A stretch of DNA of 64,000 nucleotides, from positions 76,303 to 140,302 of the forward strand of contig JACKJW010000007.1 of the NCBI GenBank assembly GCA_020637755.1, given 5' to 3'. Positions 51,004-60,418 of this stretch are shown here, piece by piece. Position 1 is the stretch's first letter. Every line of letters starts with the position of its first letter. This stretch comes from Brucellaceae bacterium (GTDB taxonomy: Bacteria > Pseudomonadota > Alphaproteobacteria > Rhizobiales > Rhizobiaceae). The position numbers and the translations under genes are program-made. The notes beneath the pieces are model-generated. The model ran no database searches. It worked only from the letters and a program-made list of their open reading frames with translations, and was not told where the DNA came from.

Positions 51004-51774
51004 ATGACGCAAGGCACACCGGCAACCCGGCAGGACCGCGACACCCCGGCGGTCGAGATCATCGGCATGCACAAGTGGTATGGCGATTTCCATGTGCTCA
51101 GCGATATCAACCTCACCGTGAAGCGCGGCGAGCGCATCGTCATTGCCGGTCCGTCCGGCTCCGGCAAATCCACCATGATCCGCTGCATCAACCGCCTGGA
51201 AGAGCACCAGAAGGGCAAGATCATCGTTGATGGCGTGGAACTGACCGACGAGACGCGGCGGATCGACGAGATTCGCCGCGAGGTCGGCATGGTGTTCCAG
51301 CATTTCAACCTCTTCCCGCACATGACCATTCTGGAGAACTGCACGGTTGCGCCCATCCAAGTACGCAAGATGGGCAGGAAGCAGGCCGAGGAAGTGGCCA
51401 TGCACTATCTGGAGCGGGTGAAGATCCCCGAGCAGGCGGGCAAGTATCCCGGTCAACTGTCGGGCGGCCAGCAGCAGCGTGTCGCCATCGCGCGCGCTCT
51501 CTGCATGAACCCGCGCGTGATGCTCTTTGACGAGCCCACCTCGGCGCTCGACCCCGAAATGATCAAGGAAGTGCTCGACACCATGGTGGGGCTGGCGGAG
51601 GAGGGCATGACCATGCTCTGCGTCACCCACGAGATGGGTTTTGCCCGGCAGGTCGCCAACCGGGTCATCTTCATGGATCGCGGCCAGATCGTGGAAGAAA
51701 ACGCACCGGCGGAGTTCTTCGACAACCCGAAGCACGAGCGCACGAAACTGTTCCTGAGCCAGATTTTGCACTGA
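51004..51774 (+). CDS. Amino-acid ABC transporter ATP-binding protein (AapP/GlnQ-like)
   Basis: A 256-residue ATPase of polar amino-acid uptake systems. Walker A is GPSGSGKST, the signature is LSGGQQQR, Walker B is RVMLFDEPTSALDPE, and the switch His lies in CVTHEMGF. It follows the AapJ-like binding-protein gene by ten bases. No permease gene is found up- or downstream, so it must use membrane subunits encoded elsewhere. Confidence 0.93.
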   Translation: MTQGTPATRQDRDTPAVEIIGMHKWYGDFHVLSDINLTVKRGERIVIAGPSGSGKSTMIRCINRLEEHQKGKIIVDGVELTDETRRIDEIRREVGMVFQHFNLFPHMTILENCTVAPIQVRKMGRKQAEEVAMHYLERVKIPEQAGKYPGQLSGGQQQRVAIARALCMNPRVMLFDEPTSALDPEMIKEVLDTMVGLAEEGMTMLCVTHEMGFARQVANRVIFMDRGQIVEENAPAEFFDNPKHERTKLFLSQILH

Positions 51775-51785
51775 GGTGAACGCCA

Positions 51786-51842
51786 CATGCCCCCCTTTGA
51801 TGGGGGAGGTCGGACCGAAGGGCCGGGTGGGGGTGATATTTC
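51786..51842. repeat. Short GAGGG-type intergenic repeat
   Basis: CATGCCCCCCTTTGATGGGG followed by GAGGTCGG and, about 15 bases later, GGCCGGGTGGGGGTG. It shares arms with the repeats at 6738 and 7964 and is shorter. Confidence 0.5.
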
Positions 51843-51900
51843 GGCCGGAAGCCTTGACCGGCCGTTGCAACGATTCGCCGGATGTTAAGCTGTTTGGTCC

Positions 51901-52485
51901 ATGATCGGGAAGAAACAGGCACCGGATCATGGATCGATGAACAGTCTGGCCGTTCCGGGGCAACCCGGCCTCATTGTCCGCTACAATGACCGGATCGCCA
52001 TTCTTGGCTACTATGTCCTGGCGCTATCCGTCCTCTCGGCGGCCATCGCCTTTGTCTATGCGGATCCGTGGACCATCGCGCAATTGCGGAAGCTCTCGTT
52101 CATCCGCGATGAACGCAGGATCATGCTCAACGGCCTGTCGGCATTCTGGGTCGCCATCCTCATCGACTTTCTCCTGCAGATGCGCGCCTTCCTGAAGGGC
52201 CGCCCGGCACTCATGGTCGACCGTGAAGGGGTCCACGGCCTGCACGGCGGATTGTGGCGGAGCATTGCCTGGGCCGACATCCACGAGGTCGAGGTCACCG
52301 CGAGTTCGATCCGCTTTGTGCGGCGTCCACGCAATCCGCTCTCGCAATTGATCTTCCGGCTCTATGCGAATTCGCACAGGGCGAAGCTCGGCGAATATGC
52401 CATCCATGTCCTCACCCGCCGGACCGACATCGGCATTCCCGGCATCGTTCGCACCATCGGACAATACCGTCCGGACCTGGCCTGA
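51901..52485 (+). CDS. Membrane protein with PH-like C-terminal region, unknown function
   Basis: A 194-residue protein with two hydrophobic segments near residues 32-52 and 80-95, followed by a soluble part with REGVHGLHGGLWRSIAWADI then VEVTASSIRFVRRP. This pattern (two helices, then a small beta domain with W-x-D-I) is that of bacterial PH-like membrane proteins. The start may be 51937 (MNSLAVPG). No neighbour indicates a role. Confidence 0.7.
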   Translation: MIGKKQAPDHGSMNSLAVPGQPGLIVRYNDRIAILGYYVLALSVLSAAIAFVYADPWTIAQLRKLSFIRDERRIMLNGLSAFWVAILIDFLLQMRAFLKGRPALMVDREGVHGLHGGLWRSIAWADIHEVEVTASSIRFVRRPRNPLSQLIFRLYANSHRAKLGEYAIHVLTRRTDIGIPGIVRTIGQYRPDLA

Positions 52486-52743
52486 GCGTCATGCCGGCTG
52501 TCATACGCTCTGCTCGTGTCTGGCCGCAATGCAACCAAGCCTCGAAACCTTTCCGCTCTGAGCCCATTTTACCTGATGCCGTATTCTGCGCGAATGTCGG
52601 AAATCGGCGTTGTCGGTCCGCCTACTTACTCCAATGAAACTATTTGATATTCATCAAATAGCTGGATCATTTAGGCTCAACGGCGCTAGAGTAGTATTGG
52701 ATGCCGGGACCCTTGGACTCTAGTAGCATATATTGGATATCTG
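52486..52743. other. AT-rich leader of the RNxxxH gene
   Basis: A 258-base region that becomes clearly AT-richer after 52600. It holds the inverted repeat at 52640-52661 and CTAGAG (52686-52691) facing CTCTAG (52718-52723). No gene is supported. Confidence 0.5.
52640..52661. promoter_or_regulatory. Perfect inverted repeat upstream of the double-RNxxxH gene
   Basis: CTATTTGAT-ATTC-ATCAAATAG, nine-base perfect arms with a four-base centre, 83 bases before the start. It may be an operator or a leader hairpin. Confidence 0.6.
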
Positions 52744-53466
52744 ATGAGTGAACCATTGTGGGCGACCGGGCCCGGCGAAATTCTACGTCACGGGATTAGC
52801 CTTCTTTCTGATGACTCGGACAAGAACCGTAGGCTTGCAATGATAGCCATCGACAATTCCGTAGAGTTGATGCTGCAAACCTATATCAGCATTCCAAAGC
52901 GCGTAACTGGGCTAACAATCAGCAGACGTGAGCGTGATGAAATCTGTAGCGGATTTCCGCAACTACTCGATGGTATTGAGAAGCATGCTGCAGACAAAGT
53001 TGCTGGTATTGATCTGGGTGAGATTGAGTGGTTCCATAGACTTAGAAATGAGCTTTATCATCAGGGCAATGGGCTTACTGTTGAGCGACACAAGGTTGAG
53101 GTCTACGCTGAAATGGCAAAGGTTCTGTTTGAGAACCTATTTGGTGTCCCTATGCAGTTAGAGGAAACCTCCGAACAACTGGCACTCGGAGAGTTCATGG
53201 CAGCATGGGTAAAAATTGAGAAAGACTTGGCCACGATCGAAAAAGATGGCCGCCCAGTTCCGACGTCCAGAGTTATCATGAGGTTACATGAGCTTGGTAA
53301 AATATCAGATTCTCAGCTCCAAGAGTTTCGTGAAATTCAAAGAATCAGGAACGAAGTGGTACATGGGAAAGTCGAAGCGATTGATGTTCTCGATAAATCG
53401 ACTTCAAAGAGGCTTGAAAGAGTTGGCGAGTTCATCGGCGCAGCTTTGTCAACTTTTGCAGGTTAG
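52744..53466 (+). CDS. HEPN-like protein with two RNxxxH motifs, candidate RNase/defence factor
   Basis: A 240-residue protein that looks foreign: AT-richer than its neighbours, with frequent rare codons such as aga, tta and ata. It contains two R-N-x3-H motifs of HEPN ribonuclease type: RNELYH at residues 101-106 and RNEVVH at 202-207, each in a predicted helical setting (FHRL before the first, REIQRI before the second). This suggests two HEPN-like domains in tandem. No antitoxin gene is adjacent. The Shine-Dalgarno is weak. Function is inferred from motifs only; a DUF4145-type protein is possible. Confidence 0.7.
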   Translation: MSEPLWATGPGEILRHGISLLSDDSDKNRRLAMIAIDNSVELMLQTYISIPKRVTGLTISRRERDEICSGFPQLLDGIEKHAADKVAGIDLGEIEWFHRLRNELYHQGNGLTVERHKVEVYAEMAKVLFENLFGVPMQLEETSEQLALGEFMAAWVKIEKDLATIEKDGRPVPTSRVIMRLHELGKISDSQLQEFREIQRIRNEVVHGKVEAIDVLDKSTSKRLERVGEFIGAALSTFAG

Positions 53467-53593
53467 GTCATTGCCCCTGATCAAGCAGACATTTGCGCAG
53501 TCGCAGCGAAATGGTGGTTTGTCCGCGTTGCTGACATCCAGCCGCCTGTCGCAAAACCGATCCTTTTCGCAACACTGATTCCGACCACCGCTC

Positions 53594-54808
53594 TCACCCC
53601 ACCGCCTTTTCCGCATCATGGCCGAAAAGCCAGTCGAAATCGGCCATCAGCGCTTCTGGCTTGCGCAGCTTCAGCACCATGTCGCGCCCCAGCGCGATGG
53701 GTCCGCGAGCGTGCCAGACGAAATGGTTGAAGGCACCGCGCCGGACCACGGCTGCCACACGCGGCTTGCGCACCTTCTCCCACAGCGGCAGGGCCTGTTC
53801 AGGATCGCCACCGGAAACCTCCATGGCGCGGGCAAGTGCTGCGGCGTCCTCGATGGCGAGTGCAGCCCCTTGAGCGGCAAAGGGCGTGGTGGCATGGGCG
53901 GCATCGCCGATCAGTGCCACCGCGCGCCCGTCACTCCATGCCCCGTTGCCCACCGCATGCAGCGCCCAGGCCACCCACGGCCCCGCCTCGCGTGCCAGCC
54001 GGCCCAGTTCCGGCGCGGCCCTTTCCATGGCGGTCAGGAAAGCGGCGGAACCGGGCCGCGCCTCCCATTTCTGGCCGTAATCCTCGCCGCGCATCAGCGC
54101 CACCAGGTTGACGGCCCGGCCGGTACGCACCGGATAGGCGATCAGGTGGATGGCAGGGTTCATGAAGGCGGTGACGCGATCAAGCGGCAGGATGGCTGCA
54201 AGGTCGCGCGCAAGATCGGTTTCAGCCGGCAGGGTGGTGCGCCAGGCCACGTGGCCGGTGAAACGGCTGGGCGCCGCGCCCGCCACCTGTCCGCGCAGCT
54301 GCGACCAGACGCCATCAGCCCCGATCAGCAGGGCGCCATGCACATGCTCGATCCGCCCCTCTTGCGTGACCGAGGCCGTCACGCCCTGCGCATGCACGGC
54401 ATGGTCGGTGATGGTGGCTCCGGTAACGAGCGTGATGTCGGGGTCGTGGTGCACTGCCGTCAGAAGGGCCGATTGCAGGTCGGCGCGATGCGTCACCAGA
54501 TAGGGTGCGCCCCAGCGCTCGTCCGCCTTGTTGCCGAGCGGCAGGCGGGTGATCTCCTTCAGCCCGCGCGCCCGCCGCAGCACCAGCGCCTCGGGCTGCA
54601 CCGCCGCTGGCTTCAGCCATTGCAGGACGCCAAGACGGTCAAGGATGCGCGTGGCATTGGGCGGAACCTGGAGACCTGCCCCCACTTCGGAAAGGCTGTC
54701 GGCCCGCTCGAAGACGCGCACCGCAAAGCCGCGCGCTGAAAAGGAGAGGGCCGCCGTCAGCCCGGCAATGCCGGCGCCTGCAATGATGATCTGCCTGGAG
54801 CGCTCCAT
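53594..54808 (-). CDS. FAD-dependent monooxygenase (salicylate hydroxylase-like)
   Basis: A 404-residue class A flavin monooxygenase. FAD blocks are IIAGAGIAGLTAALSFSARG at the start, SEVGAGLQVPPNATRIL, LLIGADGVWSQLR and GDAAHATTPFAAQGAALAIEDA. It would hydroxylate an aromatic acid with NAD(P)H and O2. There is no obvious operon partner: the zinc protein gene lies 32 bases upstream of it on the same strand. Its substrate is not determined. Confidence 0.88.
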   Translation of the reverse strand: MERSRQIIIAGAGIAGLTAALSFSARGFAVRVFERADSLSEVGAGLQVPPNATRILDRLGVLQWLKPAAVQPEALVLRRARGLKEITRLPLGNKADERWGAPYLVTHRADLQSALLTAVHHDPDITLVTGATITDHAVHAQGVTASVTQEGRIEHVHGALLIGADGVWSQLRGQVAGAAPSRFTGHVAWRTTLPAETDLARDLAAILPLDRVTAFMNPAIHLIAYPVRTGRAVNLVALMRGEDYGQKWEARPGSAAFLTAMERAAPELGRLAREAGPWVAWALHAVGNGAWSDGRAVALIGDAAHATTPFAAQGAALAIEDAAALARAMEVSGGDPEQALPLWEKVRKPRVAAVVRRGAFNHFVWHARGPIALGRDMVLKLRKPEALMADFDWLFGHDAEKAVG

Positions 54809-54840
54809 GGCAGCGCCGCTCCCCCTGTTTCAGGTGGCGC

Positions 54841-55086
54841 TCAGGCCGCTTGCGGGTGGTAGGCGCAGCCTTCAGGCTTCGTCTCGCCGGATGTCAGGGC
54901 CGGATTGTATGTGTAGAGCGTCGAGCAATAGGGACAGATCTTTTCGTTCTCGTCGCCCATGTCGAGAAAGACATGCGGATGGTCATAGGGCGGGTTGGCA
55001 CCCACGCACATGAATTCCCGTGCGCCGATCTCGATGGCCTTGTGGCCAGCATCGTTCTGGAAATGCGGAATGGAATGTCCGGCCAT
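54841..55086 (-). CDS. Small zinc-finger protein (zf-CHCC, NDUFS6-like)
   Basis: An 81-residue protein with a Zn-binding set: Cys27 (EFMCVGANPPYDHPHVFL), His38 or His36, and the pair Cys-Pro-Tyr-Cys near residues 52-55 (ICPYCSTLY). It matches the zf-CHCC family, relatives of the mitochondrial complex I subunit NDUFS6 that is found in alphaproteobacteria. It is divergent from ppk1 and may share its promoter region. Confidence 0.85.
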   Translation of the reverse strand: MAGHSIPHFQNDAGHKAIEIGAREFMCVGANPPYDHPHVFLDMGDENEKICPYCSTLYTYNPALTSGETKPEGCAYHPQAA

Positions 55087-55183
55087 CGCTCAGGTCTCCG
55101 TTCGCGGCCCGCCTTGCGGGTGCTTTGTCTTGCGCGTTGGTTTGAAACATATGCGTTGTCAATGCAAGCGGTGTGATATCAAA

Positions 55184-55203
55184 CTGTCGCATAAGCCTGT
55201 CAT
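55184..55203 (+). promoter_or_regulatory. Partial Pho-box-like direct repeat before ppk1
   Basis: CTGTCGC (55184-55190) and CTGTCAT (55197-55203) resemble the two halves of a PhoB box, but are separated by six bases instead of the usual four. It is 45 bases before the ppk1 start. Confidence 0.3.
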
Positions 55204-55247
55204 TGGACACGACAGATTTGTGACCATCGGGTGCCTGGACGACCATC

Positions 55248-57446
55248 ATGAACGAACTGACGCCGGCCAATACGAATTTCACCGCTTCCGCCATTCCCGC
55301 AGGGTTCGGCCCGGATGATCCGGAGCGCTTCGTCAACCGGGAGTTTTCCTGGCTGCAATTCAACCGGCGTGTGCTGGAGGAAAGCCAGAATGCGCGCCAT
55401 CCGCTGCTGGAGCGGCTGCGCTTCCTGTCGATCTCTGCCGCCAACCTGGACGAGTTCTTCATGGTGCGCGTCGCAGGTCTGGCAGGTCAGGTGCGCGAGG
55501 GCATCGCCGAGCGCTCCGCGGATGGCCGCACACCGGCCGAACAGCTGGACCAGATCCTGCTGGAAGTCTCCAAGCTTCAGGCCGACCAGCAGATGAGCCT
55601 CGCCGTCCTGTTGGGCCTGCTGCGGGCCGAAAGCGTCGAGCTGGTGCGCGGCGATGGTCTCTCGAAGGAGGAAGCGCGCTGGCTGGAAGAACACTTCCGC
55701 GAGGCGATCTTCCCGGTGCTCACCCCGCTCTCCATCGATCCGGCGCATCCGTTCCCCTTCATCCCCAATCTCGGTTTCTCCATGGCGCTTCAATTGCGCA
55801 ACCGCAAGACGGGCGAGGAAATGACCGCGCTGCTGCGCCTCCCGCTGGCCCTGGCCCGCTTCGTGCAGTTGCCTGGTCAGCTGGCGTTCCGCTTCATCTC
55901 GCTGGAAGATGTGGTGGGCCTCTTCATCTCGCGGCTTTTCCCCGGTTACGAGGTGATGGGGTCAGGCACCTTCCGCATCATCCGAGACAGCGATATCGAA
56001 GTGGAGGAAGAGGCCGAGGACCTGGTGCGGCTTTTCGAGACGGCGCTGAAGCGCCGCCGCCGCGGGCAGGTGATCCGCATCGAGTTTGACTCCGAGATGC
56101 CGCCCGCCCTGCGCGATTTCGTCGCCCACGAGCTCGGCGTCCAGGGCAATCGCATCTCCATCCAGACCGGCCCGCTGGCGCTGAACCAGATTTCCGAGAT
56201 CGTGTCGCTGCCGCGCGACGACCTGAAATTCCTTCCCTATACGCCGCGTTATCCCGAGCGCATCCGCGAACATGGCGGCGATTGCCTGGCGACGATCCGC
56301 GAGAAGGATTTTCTCGTCCACCATCCCTATGAGAGCTTCGACGTGGTGGTGCAGTTCCTGCGGCAGGCGGCGTCCGATCCCGATGTCGTTGCCATCAAGC
56401 AGACGCTCTACCGGACTTCCAATGACAGCCCGATTGTCCGCGCGCTCATCGACGCGGCCGAGGCGGGCAAATCGGTTACCGCGCTGGTGGAACTGAAGGC
56501 CCGCTTTGACGAGGAAGCCAATATCCGGTGGGCGCGCGATCTGGAGCGCGCAGGCGTGCAGGTGGTCTTCGGCTTCATCGAACTGAAGACCCATGCGAAG
56601 CTGTCGCTCGTGGTACGCCGCGAGGAGGGCCGCCTGCGCAACTACTGCCACCTCGGCACGGGCAACTATCATCCCAATACCGCAAAGATTTATACCGACC
56701 TGTCCTATTTCACCGATGACCCGGCGATCGCCCATGATGTGGCGCAGATCTTCAATTTCATAACCGGCTATGCAGAACCGGCCGACGAGATGAAGATCGC
56801 CTATTCGCCCTATACGATGCGTCCGCGCATCATCGGCCACATCCGTGACGAGATCGCCCATGCCGCGGCGGGCCGGCCGGCACAGATCTGGATGAAGTTG
56901 AACTCGCTGGTGGACCCGGAGATCATCGACGCGCTCTATGAGGCCAGCAACGCCGGTGTGGAAATCGATCTGGTGATCCGCGGCATCTGCTGCCTGCGCC
57001 CGCAGGTGCCCGGCCTGTCGGAGAACATCCGCGTCAAGTCCATCGTCGGCCGCTTCCTTGAGCACAGCCGCATCTGGTGCTTCGGCAATGGTCACGGTCT
57101 GCCGTCGGACGAGGCCATCGTCTATTTCGGGTCCGCCGACATGATGCCGCGCAATCTCAACCGCCGCGTGGAGGTGATCGTGCCGGTCACCGCGTCAACG
57201 GTGCATGAACAGGTGCTCGACCAGATCATGCTGGTCAACATCATGGACAACCAGCAAAGTTTCGAGGTACTGCCCGATGGAACGTCGCGGCGTCTCGAAC
57301 CCGAGGAGGGCGAGGAGCCGTTCAACGCGCAGGAGTATTTCATGACCAATCCAAGCCTGTCGGGCCGGGGTGAGTCGCTGAAATCCCACGCTCCCAGGCG
57401 GATCGCCCATGTCAGGCGCCGCCGCAAGGACAGGACCAGCGGGTAA
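55248..57446 (+). CDS. ppk1: Polyphosphate kinase 1
   Basis: A 732-residue enzyme that makes polyphosphate from ATP. The N-terminal domain has NREFSWLQFNRRVLEE. The phosphorylated His is in HLGTGNYHPNTAKIYTD, and the second active-site His in FLEHSRIWCFGNG. KQTLYRTSNDSPI and ELKARFDEEANI are conserved ATP-binding stretches. The ppx gene follows three bases later. Confidence 0.96.
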   Translation: MNELTPANTNFTASAIPAGFGPDDPERFVNREFSWLQFNRRVLEESQNARHPLLERLRFLSISAANLDEFFMVRVAGLAGQVREGIAERSADGRTPAEQLDQILLEVSKLQADQQMSLAVLLGLLRAESVELVRGDGLSKEEARWLEEHFREAIFPVLTPLSIDPAHPFPFIPNLGFSMALQLRNRKTGEEMTALLRLPLALARFVQLPGQLAFRFISLEDVVGLFISRLFPGYEVMGSGTFRIIRDSDIEVEEEAEDLVRLFETALKRRRRGQVIRIEFDSEMPPALRDFVAHELGVQGNRISIQTGPLALNQISEIVSLPRDDLKFLPYTPRYPERIREHGGDCLATIREKDFLVHHPYESFDVVVQFLRQAASDPDVVAIKQTLYRTSNDSPIVRALIDAAEAGKSVTALVELKARFDEEANIRWARDLERAGVQVVFGFIELKTHAKLSLVVRREEGRLRNYCHLGTGNYHPNTAKIYTDLSYFTDDPAIAHDVAQIFNFITGYAEPADEMKIAYSPYTMRPRIIGHIRDEIAHAAAGRPAQIWMKLNSLVDPEIIDALYEASNAGVEIDLVIRGICCLRPQVPGLSENIRVKSIVGRFLEHSRIWCFGNGHGLPSDEAIVYFGSADMMPRNLNRRVEVIVPVTASTVHEQVLDQIMLVNIMDNQQSFEVLPDGTSRRLEPEEGEEPFNAQEYFMTNPSLSGRGESLKSHAPRRIAHVRRRRKDRTSG

Positions 57447-57449
57447 GGA

Positions 57450-58961
57450 ATGCATCTGCCAAGCCAAGGCCGTCTGCCGGACCGTGAGCCGGTTGCCATT
57501 GTCGATATCGGTTCCAACTCGGTGCGCCTGGTCATCTACGAAGGCATTGCGCGTTCACCGACCGTGCTCTTCAATGAAAAGATGCTGGCGGGCCTAGGGC
57601 GGTCCATTGTCTCGACCGGGCTGCTGGACCCCGCAGGCGTTGACCGCGCGCTGGGCGAATTTGCCCGTTTCCGCGCGCTCGCCGAACAGGCCGGTGCCAA
57701 GGAAATGCATGTGCTGGCGACAGCCGCCGCCCGCGAGGCCGGCAACGGGCCTGAGTTCATTGCCCGTGCCGGCGAGGCACTCGGCTCGGAAGTGCGCGTG
57801 CTGTCGGGCCGCGAGGAGGCACTTTATTCCGCGCTCGGCATCATTTCCGGTTTCCACCGCCCCGACGGCATCACCGGTGACCTCGGCGGCGGCTCGTTGG
57901 AACTGATCGACGTGAAGGACAATGTTGTCGGTGACGGTATCACGCTTCCGCTGGGCGGATTGCGGCTGGCCGACATGACCGGCGCCGATCCGCGCGCCGC
58001 ACGCGCCATCATCGGCCGCGAAATGGAGCGGGCCCACCCGCTTGCTGCGGGCAAGGGCCGCAACTTCTATTCCGTGGGCGGCACGTGGCGAAACCTCGCC
58101 CGCCTGCACATGATGGAAAAGAACTATCCGCTCCACGTGATGCACCATTACGAGATGGACCCGGCCGAGTGTCTCCCTTTCCTCCAGCAGGTCGCCCAGG
58201 GCGACATCGAGCAGATGAAGGGGATCAAGCGCGTCTCGAAGAACCGGCGTGGGCTGCTGCCCTATGGCGCGGCCGTGCTGCTGGAAGTCATCCGCGTCAT
58301 GCAGCCGGCCAGGATCGTCGTCTCGGCGACGGGTGTGCGCGAGGGCTACCTGCATGCGCTGCTCGACGAGGACTGGCAGAAGGCCGACCCCTTGCTGACG
58401 GCAGCCTCCGAAATGGCGACGCTGCGTGCGCGTTCCGCCACCCATGCCCGCGAGCTCGCCGACTGGACCGGACCGGCCTTTGCCGCCATGGGCATCGACG
58501 AGACGGTGGACGAGATGCGCTACCGCCGCGCCGCCTGCCTGCTGGCCGATATCGGTTGGCGCGCGCACCCGGAATATCGCGGCACGCAATCGCTCAACAT
58601 CATCAGCCACGCCTCGTTTGTCGGCATCGACCATCCGGGTCGCGGCTATCTGGCGCTGGCGAGCCTCTACCGTCACGAAGGCCTGATTGACGATGCGGTC
58701 GCGCCCGAAATCTTCCGCCTCGTTCCGCCAAGGCTGGTGGAGCGCGCCAAGGCGCTCGGCTCATTGCTGCGTGTGGTCTACCTGCTGTCAGCCTCGATGC
58801 CCGGCATCATTCCCGGCCTCACCTGGCGCCTTGCCGGCAGCACGCTGCAACTGGTCGTGCCGAAGGCGCACGAGGCGCTGATGGGCGAACGCCCGAAGGG
58901 CCGCATGGCGCAACTGGCCCGCTTCCTGAACCGCGACATGGAGCTGGTGCTGGGAGAGTGA
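57450..58961 (+). CDS. ppx: Exopolyphosphatase (Ppx/GppA family)
   Basis: A 503-residue ASKHA-fold enzyme that degrades polyphosphate or pppGpp. The phosphate-binding start is AIVDIGSNSVRLVIYEG, the second is GDLGGGSLELIDV. The long C-terminal region after residue 310 fits an HD-type or Ppx C-terminal domain (SHASFVGIDHPGRGY). The start is three bases after the ppk1 stop, so synthesis and breakdown of polyphosphate are co-transcribed. Confidence 0.93.
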   Translation: MHLPSQGRLPDREPVAIVDIGSNSVRLVIYEGIARSPTVLFNEKMLAGLGRSIVSTGLLDPAGVDRALGEFARFRALAEQAGAKEMHVLATAAAREAGNGPEFIARAGEALGSEVRVLSGREEALYSALGIISGFHRPDGITGDLGGGSLELIDVKDNVVGDGITLPLGGLRLADMTGADPRAARAIIGREMERAHPLAAGKGRNFYSVGGTWRNLARLHMMEKNYPLHVMHHYEMDPAECLPFLQQVAQGDIEQMKGIKRVSKNRRGLLPYGAAVLLEVIRVMQPARIVVSATGVREGYLHALLDEDWQKADPLLTAASEMATLRARSATHARELADWTGPAFAAMGIDETVDEMRYRRAACLLADIGWRAHPEYRGTQSLNIISHASFVGIDHPGRGYLALASLYRHEGLIDDAVAPEIFRLVPPRLVERAKALGSLLRVVYLLSASMPGIIPGLTWRLAGSTLQLVVPKAHEALMGERPKGRMAQLARFLNRDMELVLGE

Positions 58962-58989
58962 GGGGAGCGGCGCCTTCAGGCACCCTTCC

Positions 58990-60141
58990 TCACACCTCGA
59001 AAACCCGGATGCGCTTCTTCTCGAACCGGATCGCCAGGTCGCCATTGATGAGCTTCAGCGCCTTGTCGCCAAAGGCCTCGCGCCGCCAGCCATGCATGGC
59101 AGGCACATCGGCTTTTTCGCCTTCGCCGGCAATGCGGTCGATCTCGTCGGCGGTCGCCAGAACCTTTGGCGCCACGCCCTGTTCTTCGGCCACGATGCGC
59201 AGCAGCACCTTCAGCAGTTCGGCAGCAGCGCCCGTGCCTTCCGGCTGCTGGGCCGGGCGCGGCACCTTCGGCAATTCGTCGCGCGGAATGGCCAGCGCCT
59301 CGTGCACGGCCTCGATCACGCCCTGTCCGGCGGCCGAACGCTCCCAGCCGCGCGGGATGGAACGCAGCTTGCCAAGCGCATCTACGCTTTCGGGCCGCTG
59401 CTGGGCAATTTCGTAAATCGCGTCGTCCTTCAGCACGCGTCCGCGCGGCACGTTGCGCGAGCGCGCCTCGCGTTCCCGCCAGGCGGCAACCCGCTGCATC
59501 ACGGCAAGATCGACCGGCTTGCGCACACGCATTTTCAGGCGCTTCCACGCATCGTCCGGGTGCAGCTCATAGGTCTCGCGGGAGGTCAGCACGTCCATTT
59601 CCTCATTCAGCCAATGGGCGCGGTTCTCGCGCTCCAGTTCGGCCTTGAGGTGCAGGTAGATGTCGCGCAGGTAGGTCACGTCGGCCAGCGCGTATTCGAG
59701 CTGCTTCGCCGTCAGCGGGCGCTGGCGCCAATCGGTGAAACGCGAGGATTTGTCGATCTGGACGTTGCAGATTTTCTGGACCAGCTGGTCATAGGAGACC
59801 GAATCCCCGAAGCCGCAGACCATGGCGGCCACCTGCGTGTCAAACACCGGGTGGGGCACGAGATCGCCGCGGTTGACCATGATCTCGATGTCCTGGCGGG
59901 CGGCATGAAACACCTTGACCACGCTTTCATCCGCCATCAGCGCGAAGAAGGGGGCGAGGTCCATGCCCTTGGCCAGCGGGTCGATCAGCACGGCCAGATC
60001 CGGCGTTGCCATCTGGATCAGGCAGAGTTCCGGCCAGAAGGTGGTTTCGCGGATGAACTCCGTGTCCACGGTCACGAAGTCCGCTTGGGACATGTCGCGG
60101 ACAACGGTTTCCAGCTCGGCGGTGGTGGTGATGAGTTTCAT
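58990..60141 (-). CDS. rnd: Ribonuclease D
   Basis: A 383-residue 3'-5' exoribonuclease of the DEDD group acting in tRNA maturation. Asp26 and Glu28 (VDTEFIRE) begin the active site; VFHAARQDIEIM and YALADVTYLRDIYLHL are the other Exo motifs. A C-terminal HRDC domain (VLKDDAIYEIAQQRPESVDAL) follows. The ATG at 60141 starts the conserved MKLITTTAEL; longer frames add unconserved sequence. Convergent with ppx. Confidence 0.94.
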   Translation of the reverse strand: MKLITTTAELETVVRDMSQADFVTVDTEFIRETTFWPELCLIQMATPDLAVLIDPLAKGMDLAPFFALMADESVVKVFHAARQDIEIMVNRGDLVPHPVFDTQVAAMVCGFGDSVSYDQLVQKICNVQIDKSSRFTDWRQRPLTAKQLEYALADVTYLRDIYLHLKAELERENRAHWLNEEMDVLTSRETYELHPDDAWKRLKMRVRKPVDLAVMQRVAAWREREARSRNVPRGRVLKDDAIYEIAQQRPESVDALGKLRSIPRGWERSAAGQGVIEAVHEALAIPRDELPKVPRPAQQPEGTGAAAELLKVLLRIVAEEQGVAPKVLATADEIDRIAGEGEKADVPAMHGWRREAFGDKALKLINGDLAIRFEKKRIRVFEV

Positions 60142-60418
60142 GGGAAAGGCGCTTTCGGATTTGCGCCGTCTATTGGCTCCGGCCGCCCCTGAGTCAAGCG
60201 TTGAGGCGTCAAAACGGGCTGATCGGGCGGGTTTTTGACCGGTTTTGCCCGGCATGGGCGATGACCGCATGCCACGTCACGCGCGCGCGCCCGCTTATCC
60301 TTGACTTTTGCGCGCGCCCATGCGCTTTTCCCGCGGATTCCAAGGCAGGCAGCCCGCTTGCGCAAGCGCCAATGGCAAGCCTGCCCCTTTCAAGACGACA
60401 GAACCGGACGACAAGCAG

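Noticed and set aside
52744..53466. Toxin-antitoxin pair
   Set aside because: Only one gene is present; the flanks hold no second small open frame with a ribosome site that would be an antitoxin.
55184..55203. Firm PhoB box before ppk1
   Set aside because: The two heptamers are 13 bases apart start to start rather than 11, so it is kept only as a low-confidence site.
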